A DNA stretch of 64,000 bases from Cydia pomonella (lineage: Eukaryota; Arthropoda; Insecta; Lepidoptera; Tortricidae). The notes under the pieces were generated by a model that saw only the letters and a list, made by a program, of their open reading frames with translations, was not told the DNA's origin and did not search any database. The stretch is taken from positions 1,860,001 through 1,924,000 of the forward strand of contig NC_084711.1 of the NCBI RefSeq assembly GCF_033807575.1, given 5' to 3'. Positions within the stretch are counted from its first letter, which is position 1; every line of letters begins with the position of its first letter. This document shows, one piece after another, positions 31,759 through 42,925 of the stretch. The position numbers and the translations under genes were made by a program.

Positions 31759-31983
31759 GCATTACGGTCATCTTTCCGCGCGGCAAAGAGCCGCATAAAA
31801 CCCGCCATTCATTTCGGAAATGCCTATAAAATATTAACAGACACGGGAGAGGCTACGGAATGATTCCACTTATAGGCGCATTAAGACCAACTGCCGGATA
31901 AAACGGGGCCGCAGCTTAGTGCAGCGCAGTCACTCGTTGTGAAAAATATGTATATAAGTGACGACGTAATATAGCGTTATTTT

Positions 31984-32191
31984 TAGGGTTCCGTACCCAA
32001 AGGGTAAAACGGGACTCTATTACTAAGACTCCGCTGTCCGTCCGTCTGTCACCAGGCTTTATCTCATGAACTGTGATAGCTAGACAGTTGAAATTTCCAC
32101 AGATGATGTATTTCTGTTGCCGCTATAACAACAAATATTAAAAAGTACGGAACCCCCGGTGGGCGAGTCCGACTCGCACTTGTCCGATTTT
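31984..32191 (+). repeat. dispersed lepidopteran repeat (GGGTTCCGTACC type)
   Basis: Begins AGGGTTCCGTACCCAAAGGG, has CTGTCCGTCCGTCTGTCACC, and ends AAGTACGGAACCCCCGG then GAGTCCGACTCGCACTTGTC and a T run. The ends contain complementary GGTTCCGTAC / GTACGGAACC. I recall this as a very abundant repeat in moths; its class is uncertain. Confidence 0.65.
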
Positions 32192-32207
32192 TTTTATAAA
32201 CTACGAT

Positions 32208-32330
32208 TTATTTATTTATTTAAACTTTATTGCGCGATATAAAATTGTACAAATGGCGGACTTAATGCCTTAAGGCATTCTCTACCAGTTAACAAACCAA
32301 ACAAAGGGTCAAACAGAAACTTGTAGTTAG
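32208..32330 (-). mobile_element. LINE 3'-end fragment, minus orientation
   Basis: In reverse: AACTGGTAGAGAATGCCTTA, TAAGTCCGCCATTTGTACAA, then GCGCAATAAAGTTTAAATAA. The same end occurs at 34215-34365 (minus) and in part at 32870-32945 (plus). Confidence 0.65.
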
Positions 32331-32473
32331 TGCAGGATCGTAGACAACGAGAGAAAATATGAAACACAAATCAAGTTCTTCTAAACAATAAAACAGTATT
32401 CTATTATACACTTAACAATAAAAGTAAAACAATATATACCTATATATATACACACATTTCGCATTTTCTCAAA

Positions 32474-32615
32474 GGTTAGCTGGAAAAGATTCTTTTTAAG
32501 GATAAGTTCGCCTTTGTACATAACATTTTTATTTTTATTTTGTTTTGTCTGTTTTATGTTAACCTGTTTATGTGCAATAAAGTGACATACATACATACAT
32601 ACCTACATAAATATA
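32474..32615 (+). mobile_element. LINE 3'-end fragment with (CATA)n tail
   Basis: GGTTAGCTGGAAAAGATTC, AAGGATAAGTTCGCCTTTGT, then GTGCAATAAAGTGACATACA and four CATA units. This is the plus-strand form of the signature seen in reverse at 2135 and 38575. Confidence 0.65.
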
Positions 32616-32712
32616 AATGCATACATATAAAGAAATAAGTATATTATGTACCCAAGTATACTTCTTTTAATTTGGATTATCATCAGCACCAAATCATTAA
32701 AAACAAAAGCAT

Positions 32713-32829
32713 GGTTTACACTAGCGAGAACTTGCATGCAATTTACTACTAAGGTAAACTGCATGCAAAAATTTGTTCAGATACAGCAATGTAATGAAAA
32801 TTGCTTGAAAGTTCTTGCTAGTCTAAACC
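32713..32829. mobile_element. short palindromic MITE
   Basis: 117 bp. Left GGTTTACACTAGCGAGAACT and right AGTTCTTGCTAGTCTAAACC are inverted repeats extending about 30 bp, with GCATGCA motifs inside. It lies within the 95-codon frame at 32646-32933, which argues against that frame being a gene. Confidence 0.75.
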
Positions 32830-32869
32830 TAGCTAAAGAGTATCGAGAATATATCAAAAGAAGTAACCA

Positions 32870-32945
32870 CTCATCATATATAGAATGCCTAAAGTCCGCC
32901 ATTTGTACATATATTTTATTGCACAATAAATAAATTAAATAAACA
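32870..32945 (+). mobile_element. LINE 3'-end fragment, plus orientation
   Basis: AGTCCGCCATTTGTACATAT followed by TTGCACAATAAATAAATTAA. This is the plus-strand form of the ends at 32208 and 34215. Confidence 0.55.
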
Positions 32946-33268
32946 TAGGCCGCTTATTAACCTTTATTTGCATCCTTCATGACACATCATTTTAAATCGT
33001 TGGAATAGTACATATATAGTAATCTTATCTGGGGGTACGCCAATGCCCATGCAAAGTCAAACAACACAATTTAATTTTAATAAATAGGCGAATTAACTGT
33101 CGTAAGCTGTGACTTGCGCAGTAAGTTGTCATCGTAATCTTTACGATGGCCATCAAGAGTTAAGAATGGCCGTAAAGCGAGTGATGTAAACTTTGTGCAG
33201 GTATTGTCTCGTTAACTTGTATATTGGTTTAGCTGGGTGCTAGTGATCTGTGAGAATATAGTACTAAA
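32946..33268. other. no gene or repeat seen
   Basis: AT-rich low-copy DNA. Confidence 0.4.
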
Positions 33269-33586
33269 GGGAACCTTTTATGTATCTAATTGTATATTTG
33301 AGTAACACTCGGGGAATATTTTTAATAATTGGGATATTTGGGGGATGGTTGGCAGTCCTCAACTGTGCGTTTCTCCAGAAACTTCCTGCCTCGTACAGCT
33401 AAACTGTGGAATGAACTGTTGTCACCAGTATTTCTGGACCGATATGACCTTGAAATATTCAAGAAAAGAGCGTACTCCAAAGGACGGCAACCCACTAACA
33501 ACCCCTCCGGTTGCCGGTGTCCTTAGGTGTCACGGTAATCGCTTATTACCATCAAGCGATTCATGAGCTCGTTTGCCTCTTAATAA
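33269..33586 (+). pseudogene. LINE ORF2 C-terminus and 3' end, tandem copy 1
   Basis: Encodes FSRNFLPRTAKLWNELLSPV and FLDRYDLEIFKKRAYSKGRQ, a block typical of the last residues of lepidopteran LINE ORF2 proteins, ending at a TAG. The 3' sequence TTACCATCAAGCGATTCATG follows. It is a 318-bp unit immediately repeated at 33587, and is severely truncated and non-functional. Confidence 0.8.
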
Positions 33587-33912
33587 GGGAACCTTTTATG
33601 TATCTAATTGTATATTTGAGTAACACTCAGGGAATATTTTTACTAATTGAGATATTTGGGGGATGGTTGGCAGTCCTCAACTGTGCGTTTCTCCAGAAAC
33701 TTCCTGCCTCGTACAGCTAAACTGTGGAATGAACTGTTGTCACCAGTATTTCTGGACCGATACGACTTTGAAACATTCAAGAAAAGAGCGTACTCCAAAG
33801 GACGGCAACCCACTAACAACCTCTCTGGTTGCCGGTGTCCTCAGGTGTTACGGTCACCGCTTATTACCATCAAGCGATTCATCAGCTCGTTTGCCTCTTA
33901 TATCATAAAGAA
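33587..33912 (+). pseudogene. LINE ORF2 C-terminus and 3' end, tandem copy 2
   Basis: Starts with the same GGGAACCTTTTATGTATCTA as copy 1 and is nearly identical along its length. It ends with the full terminal motif GCCTCTTATATCATAAAG, which copy 1 lacks (copy 1 breaks off at GCCTCTTAATAA). Confidence 0.8.
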
Positions 33913-33930
33913 AAACCTTAATATGTCAAC

Positions 33931-34027
33931 ATAATGCATTTCGCTCGGACTTGTTCGTACATGCGAATGAGAATGAAATGAAATTGTTTAGATATCATTT
34001 TGATGTCAGGTGTAACTTAGGATTGGC
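33931..34027. mobile_element. MITE family A, half copy
   Basis: GCATTTCGCTCGGACTTGTT and ATATCATTTTGATGTCAGGT match the right half of family A. It starts almost directly at the end of the LINE fragment. Confidence 0.55.
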
Positions 34028-34214
34028 TTCTAAGGGCCAATTCCGGATAGAAAGTCACACCGCACGATCTTACTGCCAGGCTACCAGAGCTTTTGATTTA
34101 CGTAGATATAATCTAATTGAATTATAATAGTTTATAATTATAAAATTAAAAGTGATAAAATTGATGTGCTTTATTTACATAATAGATATATACAGAGGTA
34201 TTACTAAATGGGTT

Positions 34215-34365
34215 AATTTCAGTTTATTTATTTATTTAAACTTTATTGCACAAAATATAAACAACAATGTACAAATGGCGAACTTAATGCCAAATGGCAT
34301 TTTCTACCAGTTAACCATAGGGCCAAACAGAGACACTTACAATTGGTGCAGAGAGAGAAAAAAAA
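34215..34365 (-). mobile_element. LINE 3'-end fragment, minus orientation
   Basis: Reverse of AACTGGTAGAAAATGCCATT, AAGTTCGCCATTTGTACATT and GTGCAATAAAGTTTAAATAA. Same family as 32208-32330. Confidence 0.65.
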
Positions 34366-37269
34366 GTCAATGAATTAAAAAGAAAAGCAAACTAATATAC
34401 TTATAAACTACATATATATATCATATAAACACAAACATACATATATACTTTAAATATGATATTGATGAATATAATTTGAACTCTTGTTTTAGCAAATGCT
34501 TACGTAACATCCACTGATAAGAAAACTTACTTGGAGCTTGTCTTGTCTGATGGCAGTAATTACTACTGCATTCTGTATAAACTAACAATAATCATGCATC
34601 CAACTCTATTTACTATCTTATATCTACAACATATTCAGAAAATATATCACAGTACAATTTTAAAAAACAACTTTATCACCATTCCCCATTTCAATATAAA
34701 TCTTTTATTCACACCACTCCGAAGCGCCAAAAAACCCTGACAATTTTAATGAAAGCCATGAGAATTGATTTGATTCCATAATGCAGGTGCTGGCGACCGG
34801 CCAACGACAATTAACGACAGTAACGACACTCGTTATCTAGTCGAGACCAATCTACATTGCTATTGTTAAAGGCGTTTTTTTTAGTTTTAAGTGCATTCGC
34901 TGGATATTTTTTCTATGCAAATTGGATTTTTAATGGTCTAGTTTAAGGGTTTCGGGCTATTGGCAATTGTAAGATGTTATATGCTAACTTTTAAATTTTT
35001 GTAAGAAAATTGAGTTGGAAAAATATGATTGAAGTTTTTTTAGCTTAGGGCGATTACAGAATTTTATATGTGTCTTTAAACTAATTTTTGGAAGCATGTG
35101 TAGGCGCGTATAGACCGATTGTAATTATATTGACGAAATAACCGTACACGCGCAGTAAAAAAAGCGAATGTGAAACCGCTCTAATACGAGTACAAATGAA
35201 TGGTACACATATCTTTTTCTTGTCACTATTGTAAGGTACCTGCACCTAAGAAAGGCCATCGTTATTTTTTTTTTAATAACTTTTAATATGAATTTGCACT
35301 TTTATCTATGGTACTAGTAAACGTGGCCGCTAAATAAGAACCCATTCACACTTATAAAAGTATGACATTTTTTAAGTAAGCAAGCGTAACCGGGCGATCT
35401 TAGGCGCCTTACAAAAAGCCATATACTATTTTATGAAATTATTGATCAAGGGGCTTAAAACACGTTTCTTAATTTGTTTAATTAAAATAATATTAAAAAC
35501 CAGATCAATCTTTCCTATACAGTATATCTTTACCAATAACACTATATTTTTATAAAGTTCAAAGATTAAATAGCTTTACTAAAATACCTATCAGCATTTC
35601 AAAACTTATACCTGAGCTATCCCAGACGATTACTCTGTAAAATATAGAGTTCGTAAAACAATTAAACGGAGTTATTGGATTTGCTGTCTAAACTTGGATA
35701 ATTAGAACTAGTAACGCGAACCAGTATTTATCTACTTCGTCATTATCATGAACCTTACGAAGTATTAAATTTATTAGTAAATAGAAAGAAATTAAAACGG
35801 TGAACTCACGTTTTTCAATAATAATAATCGATAAGTTACATCCCTTAAGGCGCAGGGTAGGGCAAGGCATTCTCCATATAAACCTTGTGCAATATACGCA
35901 GAAATTGATGTAGAAATTTTTCTTTATTAAAAAATATATATATATAAAAATACAAAAAAAAATAATAAAGAAAATACATCAAGCCCTAGCTAACAGAAAA
36001 ATAAGCATATTTACCAAAAATAATAACTGTAGCGCAAACACAAACGAAGAAAAACGCGCACAAAGTTTGTATGGACAGAGCTTGCTCTACCCTTCGCCTT
36101 AACAATCTTCGCAATTATAAGTATGTAATGAGTTCGTAATTTTATTTTTCTAACACAATATATTATTGTTAAAGAAATAAATAAATGAAATGAATGAATG
36201 AACATAAAAACGTGACGAATTACACGTATACTTAAAGGGCTCCCCGCAGTTTCCAACGATCATTGACAAGTTTTGAGTTGTTACTCCTACATTTGCACTA
36301 CAGATATAATTATAAGACAAACGGCTATCAGTTCTTCAATTATTTATCTCCATTCTGGTGATTGCAGAATTTTGAAAGAAATAAATATGTACCCACATAT
36401 GATTTTTTAATTATTATTTTTTAAACTACGTTTTTCGTTAGGTACTCGATTGCTATAAATAAAGAATCTTACATATAAGAAACCTATATAGCCTCAAACC
36501 TCAAATATATATTTGAGTTCGCCTTTGACGTCTGTAAAACTGGTTAGAGATTTTAATTATAAACTAATTTTTATATAAATAAAAAACTTTTTTTTTCCCT
36601 AAAGCTGTTTAACTTTGATGCTAAATATCTCGATGATATTGAAATTTGCAGTCAATATAGGATACTATATTGCTTATAACCGTTGCTTTTAATATGATAA
36701 GCTACAAAAAACATTAGTTAACTAAAGGATTCAGATCGAAGGTCATTAGCGGCAGGGAGCCCCTTAATATGTACTTACCAAGGCTGTTTTTAAGACAATC
36801 CATGAATTATTTTAAATCCATTTTAATCAAAAACGTTGTATTACATATATATAAATTTACAATTACCTACTCATATTCTGAAATTGGTATTGTATTAATC
36901 GAGTGCCCTGGCTCGCCGCCAGATCTGGCCTAAATATGTGATCATTAGTTGCGCGGGGGCAAGACGAATTTTAGAGTCCAGTATTATGTTACCAGTTTTA
37001 AATATGTATATCGAAAAGCGTTTATAAGTTCATTTACATGGTAAGTACATGTTTCAACAGCACACTACGGTTTGACGGGTGCAATTTGGTTTAATGTTTA
37101 AAATTTGCGAGAACAAGTGAGACTTACGAATAAAACTATGACGTAAGATAGTACCGTTATGTTATTTTGAATATTATAATCGCTTTTAATTTTTATGTAT
37201 CGCAAGATACAGTTATTTGCATTATTATTCGATGTAATATTTATTATTTTCAGAATGACTAGAGGCAAT
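34366..37269. other. AT-rich low-copy stretch, no gene seen
   Basis: About 2.9 kb without a supported gene. Short frames (60-81 codons) have no family features, and I see no repeat shared with the rest of the window. Confidence 0.4.
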
Positions 37270-37471
37270 CGTCCCGATTCGAACTTTATGACACGTTAGT
37301 TCCGATTAGAACTTTATTAAACATTAGGTCTAGATACGATATGGATCGGAGATGTCAATATCAAAAGTGACGTTCTTTCGAACAAAAACGTCACTTTTGA
37401 CAGTGACATATCCAATCCATATCGTATCTTTAGGAAATATTTGACGTATCTTAAAAGTTCGAATCGGGCTT
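37270..37471. mobile_element. MITE family B, palindromic copy
   Basis: Termini CCCGATTCGAACTT / AAGTTCGAATCGGG. A long central hairpin (about 37331-37431) pairs GATACGATATGGAT with ATCCATATCGTATC and CAAAAGTGACGTT with AACGTCACTTTTG. It shares terminal sequence with 44891-45139 and 52897-53168. Confidence 0.75.
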
Positions 37472-37546
37472 AGTATCTCGCGCTAACTGTGGGTCTGTTT
37501 GCTTGTCTGTTGCCTATTCACACTTACACCGCTCTACCTATTTACA

Positions 37547-37680
37547 GACCAATTGGAGGGCGTTTGACATCAAACCAATATTTGAAGAACATCGGAATGA
37601 TATCAGTTAGCTGTTATTTGCGCGGGCCTCTCGCTCGCACCAAAACGTATACGGACAAGTCAGAGCAAACTGCATGAAAT
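37547..37680. mobile_element. MITE family A, partial copy
   Basis: ACCAATTGGAGGGCGTTTGA, ATCGGAATGATATCAGTTAG and GCGCGGGCCTCTCGCTCGCA follow the family A order. The right terminus is lost. Confidence 0.55.
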
Positions 37681-37969
37681 GTGATATGAAGATCGTCTTA
37701 ATCTCACGAAAATAATCATAGAGTACGTTTTATATGAAACTATTAATTTTATGCAAACGAAGTTGAGGGCAGAAACTAGTTCATCTAATACAAATGAAAG
37801 ATCCATTGATTCTAAAAGCCTTTAAAATCAGGTGCCGGGAATGAACTGGTATCTGCATTTGATGGCCGCTAGGTTAAAAGGTCGTTTATCAACGTTGAAT
37901 GTCGAGGAAACGGGAATCGGATAAAGGCGTTTTATTTAAGTAGGATGTGGTTTTTAGTGTCTACATTTT

Positions 37970-38466
37970 AGGGTCCTATCACACTTGCGATTTGTGAGCG
38001 AGTTGAAAGCGAGGCGAGCGCGCAGCGAGTCGCCGGGAGCGCGTAACGATGTCGCCACGAGCGCGTAACTATTTCGCTGCGTACTAAGACACTGGTTGTC
38101 TGGTTGTCTGGAAGAGATCGCTTCTTAGCGATAAGACCGCCTGTTGTTACCTAGCTTTTACGTGTTTTTTCATTTCCTGCCTATTTTTAAGTGTATGGTG
38201 CACAATAAAGAATATTTACTTACTTACACTGGATGCCTAGCCAAGGTGAAGATTACTTGCGCTTCGATAACGAAACGCTTTGTGTATGTCTATCTCTCTT
38301 CCATATTAGTGCGACAGTGACAGTTGCGTTTCGTTCGCTATGCACCCTGGGATTCTTCTAAAATACGTTGTGATCGCGGAAAAATCGTTGCGCGCTCGCG
38401 GCGAACTCACTGCACACTCGCCTCGCTTTCAACTCGCTTGCAAATCGCCAGAGTGATAGGGTCCTT
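37970..38466. mobile_element. long-TIR MITE carrying nested insertions
   Basis: Outer ends AGGGTCCTATCACACTTGCG and the reverse complement of CGCCAGAGTGATAGGGTCCT pair. The pairing continues through GAGCGAGTTGAAAGCGAGGC / GCCTCGCTTTCAACTCGCTT, so the inverted termini exceed 45 bp. The middle holds a LINE 3' tail (about 38090-38228, GGAAGAGATCGCTTCTTAGC to CACAATAAAGAATATTTAC) and a MITE D copy (about 38229-38355). Confidence 0.75.
38229..38355. mobile_element. MITE family D copy
   Basis: TATCTCTCTTCCATATTAGT, GCGACAGTGACAGTTGCGTT and TCGTTCGCTATGCACCCTGG match, in reverse, the copy at 45915-46022. Confidence 0.6.
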
Positions 38467-38574
38467 AGTAGATAATTTTATTTCTCGTGGAAGTTTGGTA
38501 TTTTTCTTACCACTGTTGGCCACTAATTTATCATATTAGATTACTTTCTCCGACTGTTCGTGTACTAAATAAAT

Positions 38575-38715
38575 AAATATTAGAAGTAATAGTAGTAGTA
38601 AAACACTTTATTGTACAAAAAGAAACATAAAACAGGAAAGAACACACATCATTTGTACAAATGCGAACTTATCCCTTTCAGGGATCTCTTCCAGTTAACC
38701 TTTGAGCAATTAAGG
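38575..38715 (-). mobile_element. LINE 3'-end fragment, minus orientation
   Basis: In reverse: GGAAGAGATCCCTGAAAGGG, ATAAGTTCGCATTTGTACAA, then GTACAATAAAGTGTTTTACT and a TACTACTAT tail. I recognise this as a common noctuid LINE end. Confidence 0.7.
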
Positions 38716-40540
38716 AAGAGTTGGAGAACGGTAGACATCAAAACTGTACTAAACGACGTAAAAGAAAATACCTATTTAATTTCCTAAAAGATAGGTAAAC
38801 CTATAAGTCCTATACAATCCTAGAATATATAAATGGGATATGAAATAAAACAAATATGTAAATAGTCATATATAGTTATAATATATATATATGTGTACAA
38901 AACTACGTAACCGCACACATCTTTTTGATTAAATTCCGTCCGAAAGCCACAACTTTTAATAATATTATAATATTTGGGGAATATCTTACACAGATTGACC
39001 TATGATTTATTATGAAACTATTTAATTAGCTCCTTCCTAAAATAAGCTCCATTAAAGCCTTCTGATATTTGCCCGCGAAATAATTTCAAGTATAAACCCC
39101 TCACTTTAAAAAACGCAATAAAGAACAATGGAGGGAATTTATCCGCCTTGAGGGCATGAGTAAGCCCCTGCCGTGGATCACCTCCGATAGACAGTGCGGT
39201 ATAGTCATTTATGAAGATTTAGCCGTTATATGCAATTTAGGTCACCCCTGAAAGTCAGTTTTTAGTGGTTGATCTTATTAAATATCAACTTTCAGATGAT
39301 AAAAAAGTTCGAAAAATCAACACAGTACCTTCGTAAAATTTAAATAAAAAACCTTTTTGGAAGAAAATCGACTTCAAAAATAAAATAAGATATTGTAGTT
39401 TATGGTATACGCTAGCAACCGATATGTTTGAAGTCTTTAACAAGCCAAATAATCTTAAAAGCATCAAACACAGCGACACAGACGATTCATCTCCTCATTT
39501 GCCTCCTATATCATAAAAAAAACACATAGCCGCTTTATAATTGTAACATCACATTGTAACGTCAAACTACTAAGCCGTAAATCACTGATACTGAGTTGGA
39601 TACCATATCAAATGCAACATTAATACAACCGCAAATATTTATCTCTAACTCGAATCTTATTCATAAATAGTTACTATCGATTTACGGTCGCAATCTTATA
39701 TTTTAGTAGTAGGTATAGAGACATTAGAGACGCCAACGCGATGTGACTTGTCTCAAAATTCACAACAAGACGTAATATGATCAAAATTTATTTGTTTGTG
39801 TACCGCGGACTCGGTGTGAAATGAACAATGTACCTAGTTACCTACCTAATTGTATGCATACTCGAAACGATCCTGCCTACCTACATTCATTGCTACGCCC
39901 ATCAAGGTTTCATGTGTGATTTGTGTACCTTAAAAATACTTTTAAGTACTTGAAATGCCTGTAATGTACATGTGAAATGAAATAAATAAATACAATACAA
40001 AACATTGACAAATTAAAATCTGAATACCATTCCTAAATACTCCATCTACAGTGTGGATATTCTACGTTTCTCCTCACCACAAAAATATATTATAAGGCCG
40101 TGTTTGCATAATGCCCGGTTAATATCCGGCTGCGCTTGTTTGTGGAGTTCTTTAAGTTGTTCTTAAGCCACCACTAACAGATTGACTAAGTGTGCATTTG
40201 GCCTTTCGTCCAAGATTTGAATATGAAAATTGTGAAAGTTAAATAAGTGTTATGGTGACACAGCATGCTTTCCCTTCAAGTGTACTTTTTAGAGTTGCTA
40301 CAAGGGTGCACCCGTGAGGGATTAAACATAGGATTTTAGTTACATAACTAGAGATTTACGACTCATTGTTGAGTTTTGTAGTGCTACGACTATTTTTAAG
40401 AATACCGCTGTATTTTAATAAATAAATAAATAATTACACACACACACATTTCAGTCCACAAAGTGATTTGCCGGGGAGGGAAAGATGGGGGAATCTTGGC
40501 TAGATGACATCGTAAATACAACACGCCAACTGAAACTTAC
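38716..40540. other. low-copy stretch with a LINE-end trace, no gene seen
   Basis: At about 39482-39528, CGATTCATCTCCTCATTTGC followed by CTCCTATATCATAAAA repeats the terminal motif of the LINE fragment at 33.9 kb. AC dinucleotides occur near 40436-40447. No gene is supported. Confidence 0.45.
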
Positions 40541-40925
40541 AGGCCAATTTCAACAACAATTTTCGATTTCAATTTTAACATGATACTGATCTAACATGGA
40601 TCTGACATCATTCCAATATGTGATGGTTCCAGTCTCCTTCCGGACTGCAAGTGGCACGCTCTTAAGCTGGCCACACTAGGGTATGCCTGCGCAGTTTTGC
40701 CTGTACAGTTCAACTGCACAGGTAAAGCTGTATAGGAAACTGCACAGTCTAATGCCACACACGCTCCGTTTTACCTCTGCAGTTCATAAAACTGCGCAGG
40801 CATACGCTAGTGTGTATGGCCAGCTTTACCGCTAGGCCACAAGCACTTCAAATAACAGCTAACTGATTTGATTCCAATATGATTCAAATATCGGTTTGAA
40901 GTCAGGTGCATATTCGAATCGGCCT
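40541..40925. mobile_element. MITE family A copy interrupted by another MITE
   Basis: Left AGGCCAATTTCAACAACAAT and right TATTCGAATCGGCC are family A termini. Subterminal TCTGACATCATTCCAATATG and GATTCCAATATGATTCAAAT lie on either side of the insertion at 40666-40824. Confidence 0.7.
40666..40824. mobile_element. palindromic MITE inside MITE family A
   Basis: 159 bp. Termini GCTGGCCACACTAG / CTAGTGTGTATGGCCAGC extend inward through TATGCCTGCGCAGTTTT / AAAACTGCGCAGGCATA. Flanks are TTAA on the left and TTTA on the right, possibly a decayed TTAA duplication. Confidence 0.8.
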
Positions 40926-41411
40926 GATACTCGTAGTTCACCTTAATAGGAATCGTGTAGCCATATTGATAAAACGACTTTGAACTGGACGGCGTACTAA
41001 GCCCGCAGTAAAATTTACCGAGCTGTATGACTTTGGAACTACCTTTCAAGCACTTGTTGCGCTTGCACTACTTCCTAAAGAAGAAGGCCATAAACGACAA
41101 TACAATTATTGGTACAACCTAGAACAACTCTAAAATTAAAATCTATCGAAAAAAAATGCCAGAAAAAATGCGCCAATTCAAAATTAGTTTTTCAGTTTTG
41201 CCGCCCTTTTCTATTGACATATTTGGTTTTCCTGGTTATAGTAAGCTAATTAAATACCTTAGAAAATTATGATCCTTACTATCAATCCTCATAACATAAT
41301 TTTCTATGTTTAACTCTTTAACGGTAAAGATTAAAAAAAATACACGAACGAGCCTCATCACCTTAAAGTCCTATTGCTCCATAAAAAAGTCTATATATAT
41401 GATGTTATTAT

Positions 41412-41515
41412 AGGCTGGTCCAGGTTCCAGCGCTTCGTTTTCTATGAAAAGCACCACGTGATCACCGATCAGCCATCATAGAAAATGACGTGTCGGACGC
41501 CTTGGCCTGGGCCCG
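41412..41515. mobile_element. short palindromic MITE
   Basis: Arms contain CGTTTTCTATGA and TCATAGAAAATGACG around a CACGTGATCACCGATCAGCC centre, with imperfect outer arms TGGTCCAGGTTCCAGCG / CGCCTTGGCCTGGGCC. I recognise the core as a common lepidopteran element. Confidence 0.65.
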
Positions 41516-42854
41516 GCCTGGTCTACCGTGAGTCATCCTTAAGTACGTCTACATTTTATTTGCGAATGCCCTTATAAGATCACCTTATGATCATATTCTG
41601 GACTGCTTATTCCTTAAAAACATTACCAACGCCCATGGGCACCCGCAACACCAGAGGGGTTGTAAGTGAACCTTGTTACGTTATTTTCTAATCAGTTTCC
41701 TGGGTATATGTGTCGGACGTTGCACGCCTATTAAAGTCTATCAGTACTAAGTCTATACAATTACACAGCTTCGCAAACGGACTGGATTTAATAAGTTAAT
41801 TTAAAACAGTGGTCAGCCAATCAGAGAGTAATAATCAATAAAGCGTACTAATCTTTAAGCTAATTGAACTTCGATCCGCCCGTTGTTCAGTAATACACAT
41901 TTGTAGCCAAACTGTTCAGAACAACTTAAGCATGAAAAAGTTCGATAAGTCTGTATTTTATGGAAACAAAAATGATGAAAACAACAAATTTATTGCGTGC
42001 ACCCAAAATGGCCTCTAACACAATTACAAGCATAGCATAAAGTCTAATACGCTCCAACATAGTATCCAAAACTCGCACTTATCTGTAAAAACAAGCATAT
42101 TTTCAACAGCGCCCGGGAGCCCCGTAGCCAACACCAACTAATTCGCATTATCGCCGAACGAAAACGCCATTCGTCTTCATTGCCCCCATTAGTCGGAGGA
42201 CTTAATTCGCTCCGTTATTGCCGCTCAATGCGTAATGAACACAGTTTTAATATATGTGCCGTGCTCAATCGTGCGCGCCTTTCCTGTTTTTGCAATGAAT
42301 ACCTTTATTTTTCGCTAATATAAAGCCGTGTAATTGTATGTTTGTGTATGTGTGTGTGTGTGTTTACGAGTATTATGTAGTTATGCGTCGTTTCGTGCAA
42401 ATTCAAATGTTTTATACGTAAAAACGATTTTGAGCTCCATTTTACAACTGTTACATCGCGAATATTAAAATTGTAGTAAAATAGTAATTACAAAATTTTT
42501 GGCTATGGAATGTTTCGGTATTTTATTGATTGAACGCTCATTTAGCGTAGTTGGAAAAACTGTTTAAAAACAATATATTTTTCCTTACGTAAGGCTTATA
42601 AAGAGAATAAAAAGTTAATTTTGAATGCCCCAAGCAAAATATAGGATTTAAGACTTATCTCAATTTATCTACTAAAACTGTTGACGAGGACTGCTACAAG
42701 TTTTAAGGTCAATAAAACGCGTTGATAGGCAGTAAATAGTGAGACATTAGGACCAACGTAAACGAATACAGGATAACTACTCGTAGAAAAGTTACAGCCT
42801 GTAATATTTAAACAGCTTTAGTAGTCTGAATTGTATTTAGAGCTTGTATTTAGG
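41516..42854. other. repeat-poor stretch, no gene seen
   Basis: Mostly unique sequence with a GC-richer patch at about 42100-42300. A short piece at 41625-41665 (CCAACGCCCATGGGCACCCG) looks like a repeat trace. A TG-rich run sits at about 42335-42363. Confidence 0.4.
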
Positions 42855-42925
42855 GCTTGTATTGTTTACTGTGGGACTTAGTCAATTTGTGTAATAATGT
42901 CCTATAATATTTATTTATTTTATTT
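42855..42925 (+). mobile_element. SINE (family S1), 3' end only
   Basis: GTGGGACTTAGTCAATTTGT followed by GTAATAATGTCCTATAATAT and TTTATT repeats. This is the S1 terminus in plus orientation, with head and body missing. Confidence 0.75.

Noticed and set aside
32646..32933. 95-codon plus-strand frame
   Set aside because: It runs through a palindromic MITE and a LINE 3' tail.
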